Positions 20,850 through 29,768 of a stretch of DNA of 64,000 nt are shown piece by piece (the stretch's first letter is position 1; the number at the start of each line of letters is the position of its first letter). Position numbers and translations under genes: made by a program. The notes beneath the pieces are model-generated. The model was not told the DNA's origin. It made no database searches and saw nothing but the letters and a program-made list of their open reading frames with translations. The stretch is from Xanthobacter autotrophicus Py2 (GTDB taxonomy: Bacteria > Pseudomonadota > Alphaproteobacteria > Rhizobiales > Xanthobacteraceae). Location of the stretch: positions 4,327,501-4,391,500 of the forward strand of contig CP000781.1 in the NCBI GenBank assembly GCA_000017645.1. The letters are read 5' to 3'.

Positions 20850-21604
20850 GATCTTGCTTCCTTCTGCATCGCCGCCCGGGAAAGGGCCCGCACCGAGCGT
20901 CGCTCGCGCGCTGCGGCGTCTTCTATGAGCCGCAGGCTGTCCTCCACGAAATCGAGATGGCGCAGCGCGGCGTCGCGCGCGTCGTCGGCGCGGCCTTCCA
21001 CGACGGCCTCGAAGATCAGGCGATGCTGGTCTTCCAGCGCGTGCGCCGTGCGCGGTAGGCGGTAGAGCTTTTCGAGGCTGGCGGAAATGGAGTGCTGCAG
21101 CACGTCGAACAGTCCCGCCATCACTTGGCGCAGCACCGCATTGTGGGAGGCCTCGGCCACCGCCATGTGGAAGGCGGCGTCGGCGCCGGCCTGGGTCGCC
21201 TCGTCCGCGCCCTCGGCCTTGAGGAGCCGCTCGAAGGCGGCTGTGAGCCGCGCCCGGTCCTCATCGCCTGCGCGCAAGGCCGCGCAATAGGCGGTGTCGC
21301 CATCCAGCGACTTGCGGATCTCCATCACATCCTGCCAGTAGCCTGGCTCCATGCGGGCGAGCGAGGAGAGCGGGGAGAGGGCCTTGTCCAGGGACGATGG
21401 AGAGAGCGTGGCGGCCACGAAGGTGCCGCCGCCCTGGCGCGCGGTGAGGATGCCCCGGCTGGTGAGCTGCTGGATGGCTTCGCGCAGCCGCGAGCGTGAC
21501 ACGCCGAAATCCGCCGCCAGCTTGCGTTCGGACGGCAGCCGCGCGCCGGTCTGAAGCCCGCCTTCGGCGATCAACGCCTCGATCTCGTCCGACAGCTTTC
21601 GCAC
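20846..21604 (-). CDS. lldR: LldR-type GntR/FadR-family regulator
   Basis: 252 aa from GTG 21604 (residues [12 protein letters not shown]), which follows GGGAGGGG. The longer frame to ATG 21691 is unlikely because its first codons cover an operator palindrome. The N-terminal winged helix ([25 protein letters not shown]) is followed by an FCD effector domain with the [18 protein letters not shown] and [17 protein letters not shown] metal-site helices. Homologues repress lactate use until L-lactate binds. It shares a transcript with lldD. Confidence 0.9.
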   Translation of the reverse strand: MRKLSDEIEALIAEGGLQTGARLPSERKLAADFGVSRSRLREAIQQLTSRGILTARQGGGTFVAATLSPSSLDKALSPLSSLARMEPGYWQDVMEIRKSLDGDTAYCAALRAGDEDRARLTAAFERLLKAEGADEATQAGADAAFHMAVAEASHNAVLRQVMAGLFDVLQHSISASLEKLYRLPRTAHALEDQHRLIFEAVVEGRADDARDAALRHLDFVEDSLRLIEDAAARERRSVRALSRAAMQKEARS

Positions 21605-21667
21605 CCGCCCCTCCCAGCCGGGAAATTCGGCACCTGTGGTGCCACCTTGTCGCGCGGTTACCAGTAT

Positions 21668-21684
21668 AATTGGTCTGACCAATT
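21668..21684. promoter_or_regulatory. LldR/FadR-type operator 1
   Basis: AATTGGTC-T-GACCAATT, a perfect 17-base palindrome carrying the family consensus TGGTCNGACCA, 64 bases upstream of the lldR GTG. A second copy follows 86 bases away. Confidence 0.85.
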
Positions 21685-21756
21685 TTGGCAATCCAAGCGC
21701 GATGGCTTGCTATTTTCGTCAGATAACGCAAATCTGGCGCAAGTCAACGGAATAAG

Positions 21757-21767
21757 TGGTCAGACCA
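21757..21767. promoter_or_regulatory. LldR/FadR-type operator 2
   Basis: TGGTCAGACCA, followed by ATT, matches operator 1. Centre-to-centre distance is 86 bases, about eight helical turns, so looping between dimers is plausible. It also lies 52 bases upstream of the divergent FUSC gene, which may therefore respond to the same regulator. Confidence 0.8.
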
Positions 21768-21818
21768 ATTTGCTCCGGATGGTGACGTTCGCGGGCCCAC
21801 TGGAGTGACGATCGACAC

Positions 21819-23708
21819 ATGACGGGCAAGATCGGGGATGGCGTCGGGGCGGACGTGGCCGGGCGGGACGTGGATGCTGTTCCGGCGCCGCCGGGATGGG
21901 TCGCCACCCTGCGCCGGGCGGCGCGGTGGATGGAATTGCGCTCCTTCGGCCTCACGCCGGAGCATTTCACTTTTGCCGAGGGGCTGCGCGCGGCATTGGC
22001 GGTGGCGGTGCCGTTGGCGCTCGTGCTGGCGAGCGGGCGTTACCAGTACGGCTGGGCGATCTTCGGCGCCTACTGGAGTTGCCTGTGCGACACGCCGGGA
22101 CCCCACCGGCTGCGGCGCGCGCTGCTCGCCTTGTTCGTGATCCTCGGCACGCCGGTGGCCTTCCTCGGTTCGTGGCTGGCCTCGTTCGGCACCGTGGCGG
22201 CGCTGGTCGCCGCGCCGCTGATCGTGGTGCTCTCGGCCCTTTTGCCCGTGCGCCTCGCCCATGCCGGCCTGTTGTCGGCGCTTGTGGGCGGCGTCGGCGT
22301 GGTGGCGGTGGGCTTCCCGCATCCCGCCGCGCAAGCGGGGGAGCTGGCGCTTTCGTTCATGGCCGGCAGCTGCTGGGCCTACCTGCTGGTCAATGTGCTG
22401 TGGCGCGTGGATGCCTGGCGGCCGGCGCGGCAAATGAGCGTCGCCGTCTTCACCCGGCTGGGGGACATGCTGGCCGACATGGTGGCCACGGGAGACGGGC
22501 CGCATCGCGACGGCGCGTGGCATCCCGCCCATTCCGAGCATCGCCGCGCCGTGCGCTTCGCATTGGAGCGACTGCGCGCCCTCATCGCCCGTTATGAGCG
22601 CGAGCCGGAGGCGGACCTGCGCCCCTTCCTCTTGCTGCAGGAGGCGGCGGAGCAGTTGTTCAGCGCCGCCATCGCCCTGGAGCACGATTTCATCCTGCGC
22701 GAGGGGCCGGCGCGCGAACGCATGGCGGCGGCGGATGCCATGCTGGAGGCAGTGCTCGCCTGCCGCGCCACGGTCGCGGAGGGTCCGCGCGGGGGCGATA
22801 TCCTTGCCCGGCAGATGGACGCGCTGGGACAGCTCCGCGCCACCCTGCCGGAAGGGCTCGCCGCCGGGTGCCTGCTCGCCACGCAGCAGGCGGCGGGGCT
22901 GGTGGCCGCCGCGCAAACCGGTGCGGCGGTCGCATCCCTCCTCCCGCCGGTGGTGGGGGACGGTCGAATTCGCTGGCAGGATGCGCTGAAGCAGGGCGTA
23001 CGACAGGCGGCGGCCGTGGTGGTGGTGCTCTACGTCGCCATCGTATTCCAGTTCGGCTACCCCTATTGGGCGACGATGGCGGTGGTCATGGTCATGCAGG
23101 GCGCGGCGCGGGTCGCCTGGACACGGGGGCTGGAGCGCATCTTCGGCAGCCTGCTGGGCGGCCTTGCGGCGCTGTGCCTGCTGCTGGTGAGCGACGCGCC
23201 CCCAACGCTGGCCGGCGTCGCCGTGCTGCTGGCGGGGGTGTCCATCGCGCTGCGCAGCGTCAATTACGCGGTGTTCGTGGTGTTCCTCACCATGCTCTTC
23301 ATCATCGTGACCGAGCTGGTGCAGCCGGGGGCGGGCATCGGCTCCGCCCGCATCCTCGACAATACGGTGGGGAGCCTGACGGCCGTGCTCGCGGTGCTGC
23401 TGCTGTGGCCGGATTTCGGCCCTCCGGTCACCCGCCTGATCGCGGACGGGCTGAACACCAACCGCGCCTATATCGACGCCGTCCGCGCCGGTCGCGACGA
23501 GGGAACCATCGCCGCCGCGCGCCGGGCGGCGGGCCTTTCCAGCATCGCCGCAGAAGTGGCGCTGCACGCTCTCGGTGGTCTGCTGCGGCGCTGGCAGCGC
23601 CTGTCGCACGAGGATGCGGCGGCGCTGCGCGAACTGCGGATGCTCGCCGGCGAAGCGGCCGCCGCCTGGCACCGCCGCCTGGCCGCAGGCGACCGTCAGG
23701 ACGCGTAG
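21819..23708 (+). CDS. FUSC-family (fusaric acid resistance/aromatic acid efflux type) membrane protein
   Basis: 629 aa. Two clusters of hydrophobic segments (about residues 55-195 and 395-540) are separated by a soluble helical region, and a soluble tail follows. This is the two-block layout of FUSC/YccS proteins. The FQFGYPYWATMAVVMVMQG segment opens the second block, as in the family. Homologues export aromatic acids or are uncharacterised. It is divergent from lldRD and shares the operator region. The last 13 bases overlap the convergent NuoF-like gene. Confidence 0.85.
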   Translation: MTGKIGDGVGADVAGRDVDAVPAPPGWVATLRRAARWMELRSFGLTPEHFTFAEGLRAALAVAVPLALVLASGRYQYGWAIFGAYWSCLCDTPGPHRLRRALLALFVILGTPVAFLGSWLASFGTVAALVAAPLIVVLSALLPVRLAHAGLLSALVGGVGVVAVGFPHPAAQAGELALSFMAGSCWAYLLVNVLWRVDAWRPARQMSVAVFTRLGDMLADMVATGDGPHRDGAWHPAHSEHRRAVRFALERLRALIARYEREPEADLRPFLLLQEAAEQLFSAAIALEHDFILREGPARERMAAADAMLEAVLACRATVAEGPRGGDILARQMDALGQLRATLPEGLAAGCLLATQQAAGLVAAAQTGAAVASLLPPVVGDGRIRWQDALKQGVRQAAAVVVVLYVAIVFQFGYPYWATMAVVMVMQGAARVAWTRGLERIFGSLLGGLAALCLLLVSDAPPTLAGVAVLLAGVSIALRSVNYAVFVVFLTMLFIIVTELVQPGAGIGSARILDNTVGSLTAVLAVLLLWPDFGPPVTRLIADGLNTNRAYIDAVRAGRDEGTIAAARRAAGLSSIAAEVALHALGGLLRRWQRLSHEDAAALRELRMLAGEAAAAWHRRLAAGDRQDA

Positions 23709-24964
23709 CGCGCCTTGGGCTCGTACTCGTCCGGGAAGGTGTGGCGCGAGCTTTCCACCACCGTCACAGCGCCGTCGATGAGCGCGCAGCGCCCGCTGCC
23801 GGGCAGAATGCGGCACAGATGGTCCAGTGCCTGCCGGTCGGCTTCCACGCCCCGGCCGGTGGCGATGCGGTCCAAGAGGCGGGCCATCTGGAAGGTGCCG
23901 CACTTGCAGGACGGGCATTGCCCGCACGAGCCGCTGGCGAAGAAGGCGACATATTCCGCCACCTTGCGCACGATGCTGGTGCCTTCCGAGATGACGATCA
24001 TGGCGCCGGTGCCGAGCCGCGACTTGCGCCTCTTCACACTGTCGAAGTCGAGGGCCACGTCGAGGTCGCGTGCCGTGAGCAGCGTGTTGGATGGCCCGCC
24101 GGTGAACACCGCCTTGAAGGCGCGACCATCCAGCATGCCGCCGCCATGGACGAAGACAAGTTCCTCAAGGCTGGTGCCCATGGGCAGCTCGTAGAGGCCG
24201 GGATTGAGCACGTCGCCCGACAGCGAAAACAGCTTGGTGCCCGCCGCCGCGCCCACGCCGAGGTCGCGATACCAGTCGGCGCCGTTCTTCAGGATGTGCG
24301 GCACGTTGGCGAGGGTCTCGGTGTTGTTGATCAGCGTCGGCAGGCCGCCCACCCCGCTCTCGAACGGGAATGGCGGCTTGCGGCGCGGGAAGGGGAAGCC
24401 GCCGTCGAGCCAGGACACGATGGCCGTCTCCTCGCCACCGATATAGCGGCCCGAGCTGGGCGCCACCGTGAGCGTCACAGGCCGGCCCACCACCTTGGAG
24501 ACGGAGGCGAGGAGGTCGCTGGCGGTCCATTCGTCCACCGCCCAGCGCATCTGGTCGATGCCCTCTGCCTGGTGGGGATTGACGTAGAACACCACGCGAT
24601 TGGCCTTCACCGCGACGGCGGCGATCAGCGCGCCCTCGATCACCTGGTGGGGCGTCCAGCGCAGCAGATGGCGGTCCTTGAAGGTGCCGGGCTCGTCCTC
24701 ATTGCCGTTGCAGACCACATATTTCTCGTCGCAGGGCGAGGCCGCGGCGGCGCTCCACTTGCGCCAGGTGGGGAAGCCCGCGCCGCCCATGCCGCGCAGG
24801 TCGGCGTCCTTGAGGGTCTCAATGATGGCGTCGGGCCGGGCGAGGGCGGCGGCAAGGCCGGCCCCGCCGCCGGCGCGGCGCCAGAGCGGCAGGTTGGCGC
24901 CCAGCTTCAGGGCGGGATCGAGCAGGACGGTGTTGGCCTTCGAGGGGACGTTGGGGCGTGTCAT
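23696..24964 (-). CDS. NuoF-like NAD(H)/FMN and 4Fe-4S subunit
   Basis: 422 aa from ATG 24964 (MTRPNVPSKANT). It resembles the 51-kDa subunit of complex I and of soluble hydrogenases/formate dehydrogenases: FMN loop GMGGAGFPTWRKWS, NADH-site YVVCNGNEDEPGTFKDRH, IGGEETA, and the N3-type cluster SCGQCPSCKCGT plus a distal Cys in GSGRCALIDGA. It is the last gene of a three-gene operon with FrdA- and FrdB-like proteins. Together they would couple NAD(H) to a flavoprotein substrate site. The actual substrate is unknown; it is not part of a complex I operon. Confidence 0.85.
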   Translation of the reverse strand: MTRPNVPSKANTVLLDPALKLGANLPLWRRAGGGAGLAAALARPDAIIETLKDADLRGMGGAGFPTWRKWSAAAASPCDEKYVVCNGNEDEPGTFKDRHLLRWTPHQVIEGALIAAVAVKANRVVFYVNPHQAEGIDQMRWAVDEWTASDLLASVSKVVGRPVTLTVAPSSGRYIGGEETAIVSWLDGGFPFPRRKPPFPFESGVGGLPTLINNTETLANVPHILKNGADWYRDLGVGAAAGTKLFSLSGDVLNPGLYELPMGTSLEELVFVHGGGMLDGRAFKAVFTGGPSNTLLTARDLDVALDFDSVKRRKSRLGTGAMIVISEGTSIVRKVAEYVAFFASGSCGQCPSCKCGTFQMARLLDRIATGRGVEADRQALDHLCRILPGSGRCALIDGAVTVVESSRHTFPDEYEPKARYAS

Positions 24965-24969
24965 GGCGG

Positions 24970-26604
24970 TCAGCCCTGGTTGGCGCCGGCCATGTGGCCG
25001 CGCAGGTCGAAATGGCCGTAGGCGGGATAGAGGATCGGCGAGCGCGGACCGTCGATCATGCCGGCGTGGCTGAGCTCGCGCTGCCAGCGCTGCACATGCT
25101 CGAGGCCGAAGCGGCCGGGCAGGACCCCGCCCGCATGGTCCGCCGCCGCCGTGCCGGCCCGCCGGCCGAACACGAAGATGTCCAGCAGGGCATTGCCCAT
25201 CAGCCGGTTGCGGCCATGGATGCCGCCCGTCACCTCGCCTGCGCAATAAAGGCCCGGCACGCTGGAGGTGCCGTCGCGGTCGATGGCCACGCCACCGTTC
25301 TGATAGTGCAGGGTGGGATAGATCATCAGCGGCTCGCGGGCCGGGTCCACCCCGGCGCGATGGGCGAGATGGGCCAGCGAGATGAGCTGTGTCGTCAGCA
25401 GGTCGGGCTTTTCGGCCAGCAGCGCCGGGGTATCGAGGAACACGCCGAGCCCGCCGTCGCGCGATACCCCGCGCCCCTCGGCGCATTCGCGCAGGATGGC
25501 GGCGGTGACCACGTCGCGCGGGGCTAATTCGTCGATGAAGCGCTCGCCGAGCCCGTTCACCAGCTTTGCGCCCAACGAGCGCACCGCCTCCGAGATGAGC
25601 CCGCCGGCCAGATGCGGCGGCCAGGCGATGCCGGTGGGGTGATACTGGAAGGAATCCACGTCGCGCAGCCGGGCGCCCATGCGATAGGCGAGGGCGAGGC
25701 CGTCCGCCGTGGCGCCGTAATGGTTGGAGGTGGCGAAGCCGGTGAGGTGCAGCCGCCCGGCGCCGCCAGTTGCCAGCACCACTGCGCCGGCGCGCACCAC
25801 GCGGAAGGCGCGGTGCTCCAGGTCATAGAGCACGGCGCCGGCGCAACGGCCGCGTTCGTCGGAGAGCAACTCCACCACGGGGGAGCGATTGAGCACGGTG
25901 ACGCCGCGATCCAGCTCCACCGCCTCGCGCAGCACCCGCATCATTTCGAGACCGGTGAAATCGCGATGGCTCAAAATGCGCGCCGCCGTGGTGCCGCCGG
26001 CCCGCTTGCGCATCAGCCGCGCGCCGGGGGCGGGTCCGTCCGCCAGATCGAAATTGACGCCGAGGCCGATAAGCCAGCGGATCACGTCCGGCGCGTCGCT
26101 GACAAGCTGGGCCACCAGCTGGGGAAAGCCGGCGCCGTGGCCGCCCTTCATGGTGTCGTCGAAATGGCGGCGGAGGCTGTCGTCCTCGCCGATGGCGGCC
26201 TGGATGCCGCCCTCGGCCATCACCGTGTTGCTGTCGCCGATGCGCAGCTTGGCGGCGAGGATGACCTCGGCACCGGCCGCGCGGGCCGCCAGCGTCGCGG
26301 CCGTGCCGGCGCCGCCACCGCCGATCACCAGCACGTCGGTGGCGATGGGATCGACGGCCACCAGGTCCACGTCGCCGATGAGCGCATTGCCCTCGATGAT
26401 GCGGGCAAGGGCGGGATGGCACGGTTCACCGCGATTGGCGCCCACCCGCAGCGGCACGCGGGCGTCCGCGCCATGGTCGGGGTGGTAGGCCTCAAGCAAC
26501 TGCTCGCGCGATAGCGCCTCGGGCCGCATCACCGGATCGGCGCCAGGGGAGAGGCGAGCGAGGGCGTCGGCGTAGGGGATGGCGAAGGTCGTGGCGTGGG
26601 TCAT
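24970..26604 (-). CDS. SdhA/FrdA-like FAD-binding flavoprotein
   Basis: 544 aa from ATG 26604, preceded by GGAGGT with 7-base spacing. The dinucleotide-binding motif VLVIGGGGAGTAATLAARAAG is at about residue 90. The FAD segment reads DSNTVMAEGGI: the His that binds FAD covalently in SdhA/FrdA is Asn here, so FAD should be non-covalent as in NadB. Catalytic elements of the fumarate reductase type are kept: FQYHPTGI, and a C-terminal CAGEVTGGIHGRNRLMGNALL with the active Arg. It lies 5 bases after the iron-sulfur subunit gene and 5 before the NuoF-like gene. Confidence 0.85.
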   Translation of the reverse strand: MTHATTFAIPYADALARLSPGADPVMRPEALSREQLLEAYHPDHGADARVPLRVGANRGEPCHPALARIIEGNALIGDVDLVAVDPIATDVLVIGGGGAGTAATLAARAAGAEVILAAKLRIGDSNTVMAEGGIQAAIGEDDSLRRHFDDTMKGGHGAGFPQLVAQLVSDAPDVIRWLIGLGVNFDLADGPAPGARLMRKRAGGTTAARILSHRDFTGLEMMRVLREAVELDRGVTVLNRSPVVELLSDERGRCAGAVLYDLEHRAFRVVRAGAVVLATGGAGRLHLTGFATSNHYGATADGLALAYRMGARLRDVDSFQYHPTGIAWPPHLAGGLISEAVRSLGAKLVNGLGERFIDELAPRDVVTAAILRECAEGRGVSRDGGLGVFLDTPALLAEKPDLLTTQLISLAHLAHRAGVDPAREPLMIYPTLHYQNGGVAIDRDGTSSVPGLYCAGEVTGGIHGRNRLMGNALLDIFVFGRRAGTAAADHAGGVLPGRFGLEHVQRWQRELSHAGMIDGPRSPILYPAYGHFDLRGHMAGANQG

Positions 26605-26609
26605 CGAAT

Positions 26610-27272
26610 TCACCTCCGGGCCGGGGTGGAGGCAGGCTCGGCTTCGGTCCCGGTCAGGTCGAGGCAGGCCTCGCCCAGCTCCAGTTCGTTAAGGCGGCGA
26701 ATGAGGTCGGAGGGGCGCAGGGTCAGGGCGGTCAGGGCGCGGCGGACCATGAGGCCCAGATGGTTGGGCCAGATGCGCTCGGGGCAGGCGAGGGTGCACA
26801 GGTTGCACATGACGCACTGGTCGAACACCTGCGCCACGCCCGCGAAGTCCCCAGCTACCGCCAGCTCCACGCCGCGCTGCACCTCCAGTCCCTTGGGGCA
26901 GGCCCGATCGCAGCCGCTGCAATGGCGGCAGTGGGCCGCCTCGGGAAAGATGTCGGCGACCGCGTCCGACAGGCGCCAGCTGTCGGTGAAGGTCGCGATG
27001 TCATAGACGTGCGGCTTGTCCGGCGTGAAATAGTCGATGAAGCTCACCTGCATGCCGTCTTCGGCCGGGGTCTCGCAGGCCAGCACCGTGGACACCTCGC
27101 GCTCGCCTGCCCGGCGGACCATGCAGCGACAGGCCCCGCACACCCCCTGGCCGAGACAGCCCACATTGGCGGTGAGCGGGGTGCCATCGGCGGTGGTGGC
27201 CTGAAGGATGGAGACCGGCGCCTCCACCTCCAGCGCGCGCCCGTCGATGCTCAAGCGAATGCGATCACCCAT
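26610..27272 (-). CDS. SdhB/FrdB-like iron-sulfur subunit
   Basis: 220 aa from ATG 27272, with AGGAGCAGGG upstream. The N-terminal ferredoxin fold has CLGQGVCGACRC plus a later Cys (2Fe-2S). The C-terminal half has CRHCSGCDRACPKG and CVMCNLCTLACPERI, two 4/3-Fe cluster motifs as in fumarate reductase B subunits. It is the first gene of the operon with the flavoprotein and the NuoF-like subunit. No membrane anchor subunit is present, so the complex is probably soluble. Confidence 0.87.
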   Translation of the reverse strand: MGDRIRLSIDGRALEVEAPVSILQATTADGTPLTANVGCLGQGVCGACRCMVRRAGEREVSTVLACETPAEDGMQVSFIDYFTPDKPHVYDIATFTDSWRLSDAVADIFPEAAHCRHCSGCDRACPKGLEVQRGVELAVAGDFAGVAQVFDQCVMCNLCTLACPERIWPNHLGLMVRRALTALTLRPSDLIRRLNELELGEACLDLTGTEAEPASTPARR

Positions 27273-27383
27273 CGAACCCTGCTCCTGTCTTGCTCTTGTT
27301 GGGGCAGGCGCGCTGGTGCTCCTCCCCGGTGGTCCCTGGCATAACAAGGGCCGTGCCAGCCGGGGCGGGCTGAGCCAACTGAC

Positions 27384-27402
27384 TGAAATCAAACCGATTT
27401 CA
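27384..27402. promoter_or_regulatory. Inverted repeat upstream of the flavoprotein operon
   Basis: TGAAATC-AAACC-GATTTCA, 7-bp arms, about 110 bases upstream of the iron-sulfur subunit start. Possible operator for an unknown regulator; the remainder of the 27273-27764 intergenic region is occupied by the sites listed next. Confidence 0.4.
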
Positions 27403-27467
27403 AGGAGCCGCCATCGGAGCCGGCTGGCAGTTCCGTTCGCTGGACCGATGATCCGCTTGGGCCGTCA

Positions 27468-27481
27468 TTCGGAAACGCGAA
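27468..27481. promoter_or_regulatory. Candidate activator site (half-conserved TTCGG-N4-CCGAA)
   Basis: TTCGG-AAAC-GCGAA, one mismatch from the palindrome shared by both sigma-54 promoters of this region; about 172 bases upstream of the -24 element. Confidence 0.5.
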
Positions 27482-27572
27482 CGGCGCGCTCTCGATGAGC
27501 GTGCCGCCGGGACCAGGCAGGGCGGGGGAGCCTCAGGCGGGGTCGGAAATCCGCACAGGCGGGGTGCCGAAA

Positions 27573-27586
27573 TTCGGAATTCCGAA
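27573..27586. promoter_or_regulatory. Candidate activator site (perfect TTCGG-N4-CCGAA)
   Basis: TTCGG-AATT-CCGAA, perfect 14-base palindrome, 67 bases upstream of the -24 element. The same core with the same spacing recurs before the malic enzyme gene. Probable upstream activating sequence for the DctD-like regulator. Confidence 0.65.
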
Positions 27587-27623
27587 CGTGATGGGCGCCG
27601 TGCTGGCCGGCGAGCATTTGATA

Positions 27624-27636
27624 AATCAATGGGTTA
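27624..27636. promoter_or_regulatory. IHF site
   Basis: AATCAA-TGGG-TTA matches the IHF consensus WATCAANNNNTTR exactly. It lies between the activator sites and the sigma-54 promoter, as at other enhancer-dependent promoters. Confidence 0.7.
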
Positions 27637-27652
27637 ATGGGGTTCATCCCCA

Positions 27653-27667
27653 TGGCATGGCGCTTGC
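27653..27667 (+). promoter_or_regulatory. Sigma-54 promoter of the DctB/DctD-like operon
   Basis: TGGCATG-GCGC-TTGC fits the -24/-12 consensus with exact spacing. Transcription would start near 27679, about 85 bases before the kinase start, which implies autoregulation. Confidence 0.8.
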
Positions 27668-27764
27668 GGAGCAGATGTTCGGAAATCCGGCCGCGCTGAT
27701 CCAGATCATGGAGCGCTGCACGCGTCAGTTTAAACTTTCGTCGTAAAGGAAGGACGGCTCGGCC

Positions 27765-29768
27765 GTGGTCATGGCAACAGCAACCATTGGAAAGGTGTCG
27801 GGCGCTGATGCCGGCGCCCGTACCATTCCCTGCCGGTATGCGGGGCGGTGTGGCGGTGCATGCCGGGAATTTCGCGGGGACGTGCTGGACCCCGCCATCT
27901 TCGCCGAGCTTGACTGCGTGGCCTATCATCGCCGGCGCGGCGTCCTGGTGTTTCTGCTGGTGGCCTTTGCCGCCGCGGCCGTCGGTTTCTGGCTCGCCTT
28001 CACCTTCGACCAGCGGCAGGGCCTGGCCGAGCTGAAGACGTTCGGCGACGAGCAACTGCACCGCTGGAGCGCGCGGCTGGAGCGGGAGATCGACAAGTTC
28101 GGCATCCTGCCGCTGACCGTGGCCATGGACCGGGATGTGATCTCCTTCCTCACCGCGCCCGACCAAAGCGAAAAGCGGGACGCCTTGAGCGCCTATCTCG
28201 CCCGCCTGAACATCGCCGCCGGCACGCAGCAGGTCTTCGTCATCGACACCAAGGCAGAGGTGGTCGCATCGAGCAACTGGCAGGATGCCAAGAGCTTCGT
28301 CGGCCGTAACATCTCCTATCGGCCCTATTACCGGGATGCGGTCCCGGGCAGGGTGACCGGCTATTACGCCATCGGCACCACCGGCAACGCGCCCGGATAC
28401 TATCTTGCGACGGAAGTCGAGGAGAACGGCCGGCGCGTCGGCGTGGTGGCCGTGAAGATCGACCTGGAACAACTTGAGTCCGACTGGCTGAACGGCACCG
28501 CCGAGCCCATCCTCATGACCGATGCCAATGACATCGTGGTCCTGTCCTCCCGCGAGGACTGGAAGTATCGCAGCCTCGGTCCTCTCGATCCCAAGAAGAT
28601 CGAGCAGATGAACGAGACCCAGCAATACAATCGCCACATCGTGGAGCCGTTGGTCTGGCAGGCTACCGGGGGCGCGGGCGACGGCCGCAGCTTCATTATC
28701 ACCGGTGACCGCAGCGGCACGCGCACCTATCTCGCCGACAGCCGCTACCTGCCGAATGTCGCCATGACCCTGACCGTGCTTTCCGACACCACGGGCGTGA
28801 GCGTCCGGGCCGCCGAACGGGCGACGGTGGCCGCCGTTCTCATCCTGCTGGTGGCGCTGTCGGTGCGCATCGTCAACCAGCGCCGGCTCGCCACCCGGGA
28901 GCGGCTGCTCGCCCGCGATGCGCTGCAGGAGGCCTATAATTATTTGGAGCGCCAGTTCGAGGAGCGCAATCGGCAGCTTCGGTCCACCAATGAAGAGCTG
29001 CGCCACGAAGTGGTCGAACGCATCAAGGCAGCGCGCCGGCTCAAGTCCTTCCAGGACGAAATGATCCGCACCGAGAACCTGGCGGTGATCGGCCAGCTTT
29101 CGGCCGGCCTTGCCCATGAAATCAACCAGCCCCTCGCAGCATTGTCCACCCTGTCGGAAAACGCGGTGCGGTTTCTGGAGCTGAACGACACCAGCACGGT
29201 GCGCCACAATCTGGAACGCATCTGCGATCTGGTCCGGCGCATGGGCGTGCTCACCGGGCAGTTGCGCTCCTTTGCCCGGCGCACCGACGGCGAATTGGGG
29301 CCGGTGGATCTTCACCATTCCATCGACAGTGCGGTGGCGCTGCTCGGCCACCGCATCAAGAAGGAAAAGGTGGATCTCGTCGTCCACAAGCCACAACAGC
29401 CGATCACGGTGATGGGCGATGCCGTGCGCCTGGAACAGGTGCTGGTGAACCTCATCAGCAATGCCATGGACGCGCTCACCGGCAATGGCGAGCCGCGGAT
29501 CGAGATCACCGCGGGCCGCGACGGCGCCTGGGCGGTGATCGACGTGGTCGACAATGGGCACGGCCTGAGCCACACCGTGATGGACCGATTGTTCGAGCCC
29601 TTCTTCACCACCAAGAAGACCAGCGGGCTGGGGCTCGGCCTTGCCATTTCGCAGGATATCGTGCGCCGCTTCGGTGGCGACCTCACCGCCGCCAACACCG
29701 CCGCGGGCGGCGCTCGTTTCCGCGTCAGCCTGCGGCCTGTCGAAGCCTCGGAGAACGATCATGGTTGA
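27765..29768 (+). CDS. DctB-like sensor histidine kinase
   Basis: 667 aa; GTG start 11 bases after AAGGAAGG (an ATG at 27771 is also possible). A cytoplasmic N-terminal stretch leads to a membrane helix at about 59-79, a long periplasmic sensor domain of the double-Cache type (VFVIDTKAEVVASSNW, FVGRNISYRPYYRDA), a second helix near 355, a coiled coil, then the kinase core: AHEINQPLAALSTL with the phospho-acceptor His near residue 451, the N box LVNLISNAMDAL, and G boxes VVDNGHGL and GLGLGLAISQDI. DctB senses C4-dicarboxylates. The stop overlaps the response regulator start by 8 bases. Confidence 0.9.
   Translation: MVMATATIGKVSGADAGARTIPCRYAGRCGGACREFRGDVLDPAIFAELDCVAYHRRRGVLVFLLVAFAAAAVGFWLAFTFDQRQGLAELKTFGDEQLHRWSARLEREIDKFGILPLTVAMDRDVISFLTAPDQSEKRDALSAYLARLNIAAGTQQVFVIDTKAEVVASSNWQDAKSFVGRNISYRPYYRDAVPGRVTGYYAIGTTGNAPGYYLATEVEENGRRVGVVAVKIDLEQLESDWLNGTAEPILMTDANDIVVLSSREDWKYRSLGPLDPKKIEQMNETQQYNRHIVEPLVWQATGGAGDGRSFIITGDRSGTRTYLADSRYLPNVAMTLTVLSDTTGVSVRAAERATVAAVLILLVALSVRIVNQRRLATRERLLARDALQEAYNYLERQFEERNRQLRSTNEELRHEVVERIKAARRLKSFQDEMIRTENLAVIGQLSAGLAHEINQPLAALSTLSENAVRFLELNDTSTVRHNLERICDLVRRMGVLTGQLRSFARRTDGELGPVDLHHSIDSAVALLGHRIKKEKVDLVVHKPQQPITVMGDAVRLEQVLVNLISNAMDALTGNGEPRIEITAGRDGAWAVIDVVDNGHGLSHTVMDRLFEPFFTTKKTSGLGLGLAISQDIVRRFGGDLTAANTAAGGARFRVSLRPVEASENDHG

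Noticed and set aside
21605..21691. N-terminal extension of LldR
   Set aside because: It translates an operator palindrome and is not needed for the domain; the GTG at 21604 has a better ribosome site.
21744..23927. 727-codon open frame antisense to the FUSC gene
   Set aside because: Arg/His/Gln-rich shadow; the plus-strand protein has clear membrane segments and a family pattern.
27495..27746. 83-codon open frame upstream of the DctB-like kinase
   Set aside because: It covers the TTCGG-N4-CCGAA site, the IHF site and the sigma-54 promoter, has no family similarity and no ribosome site.
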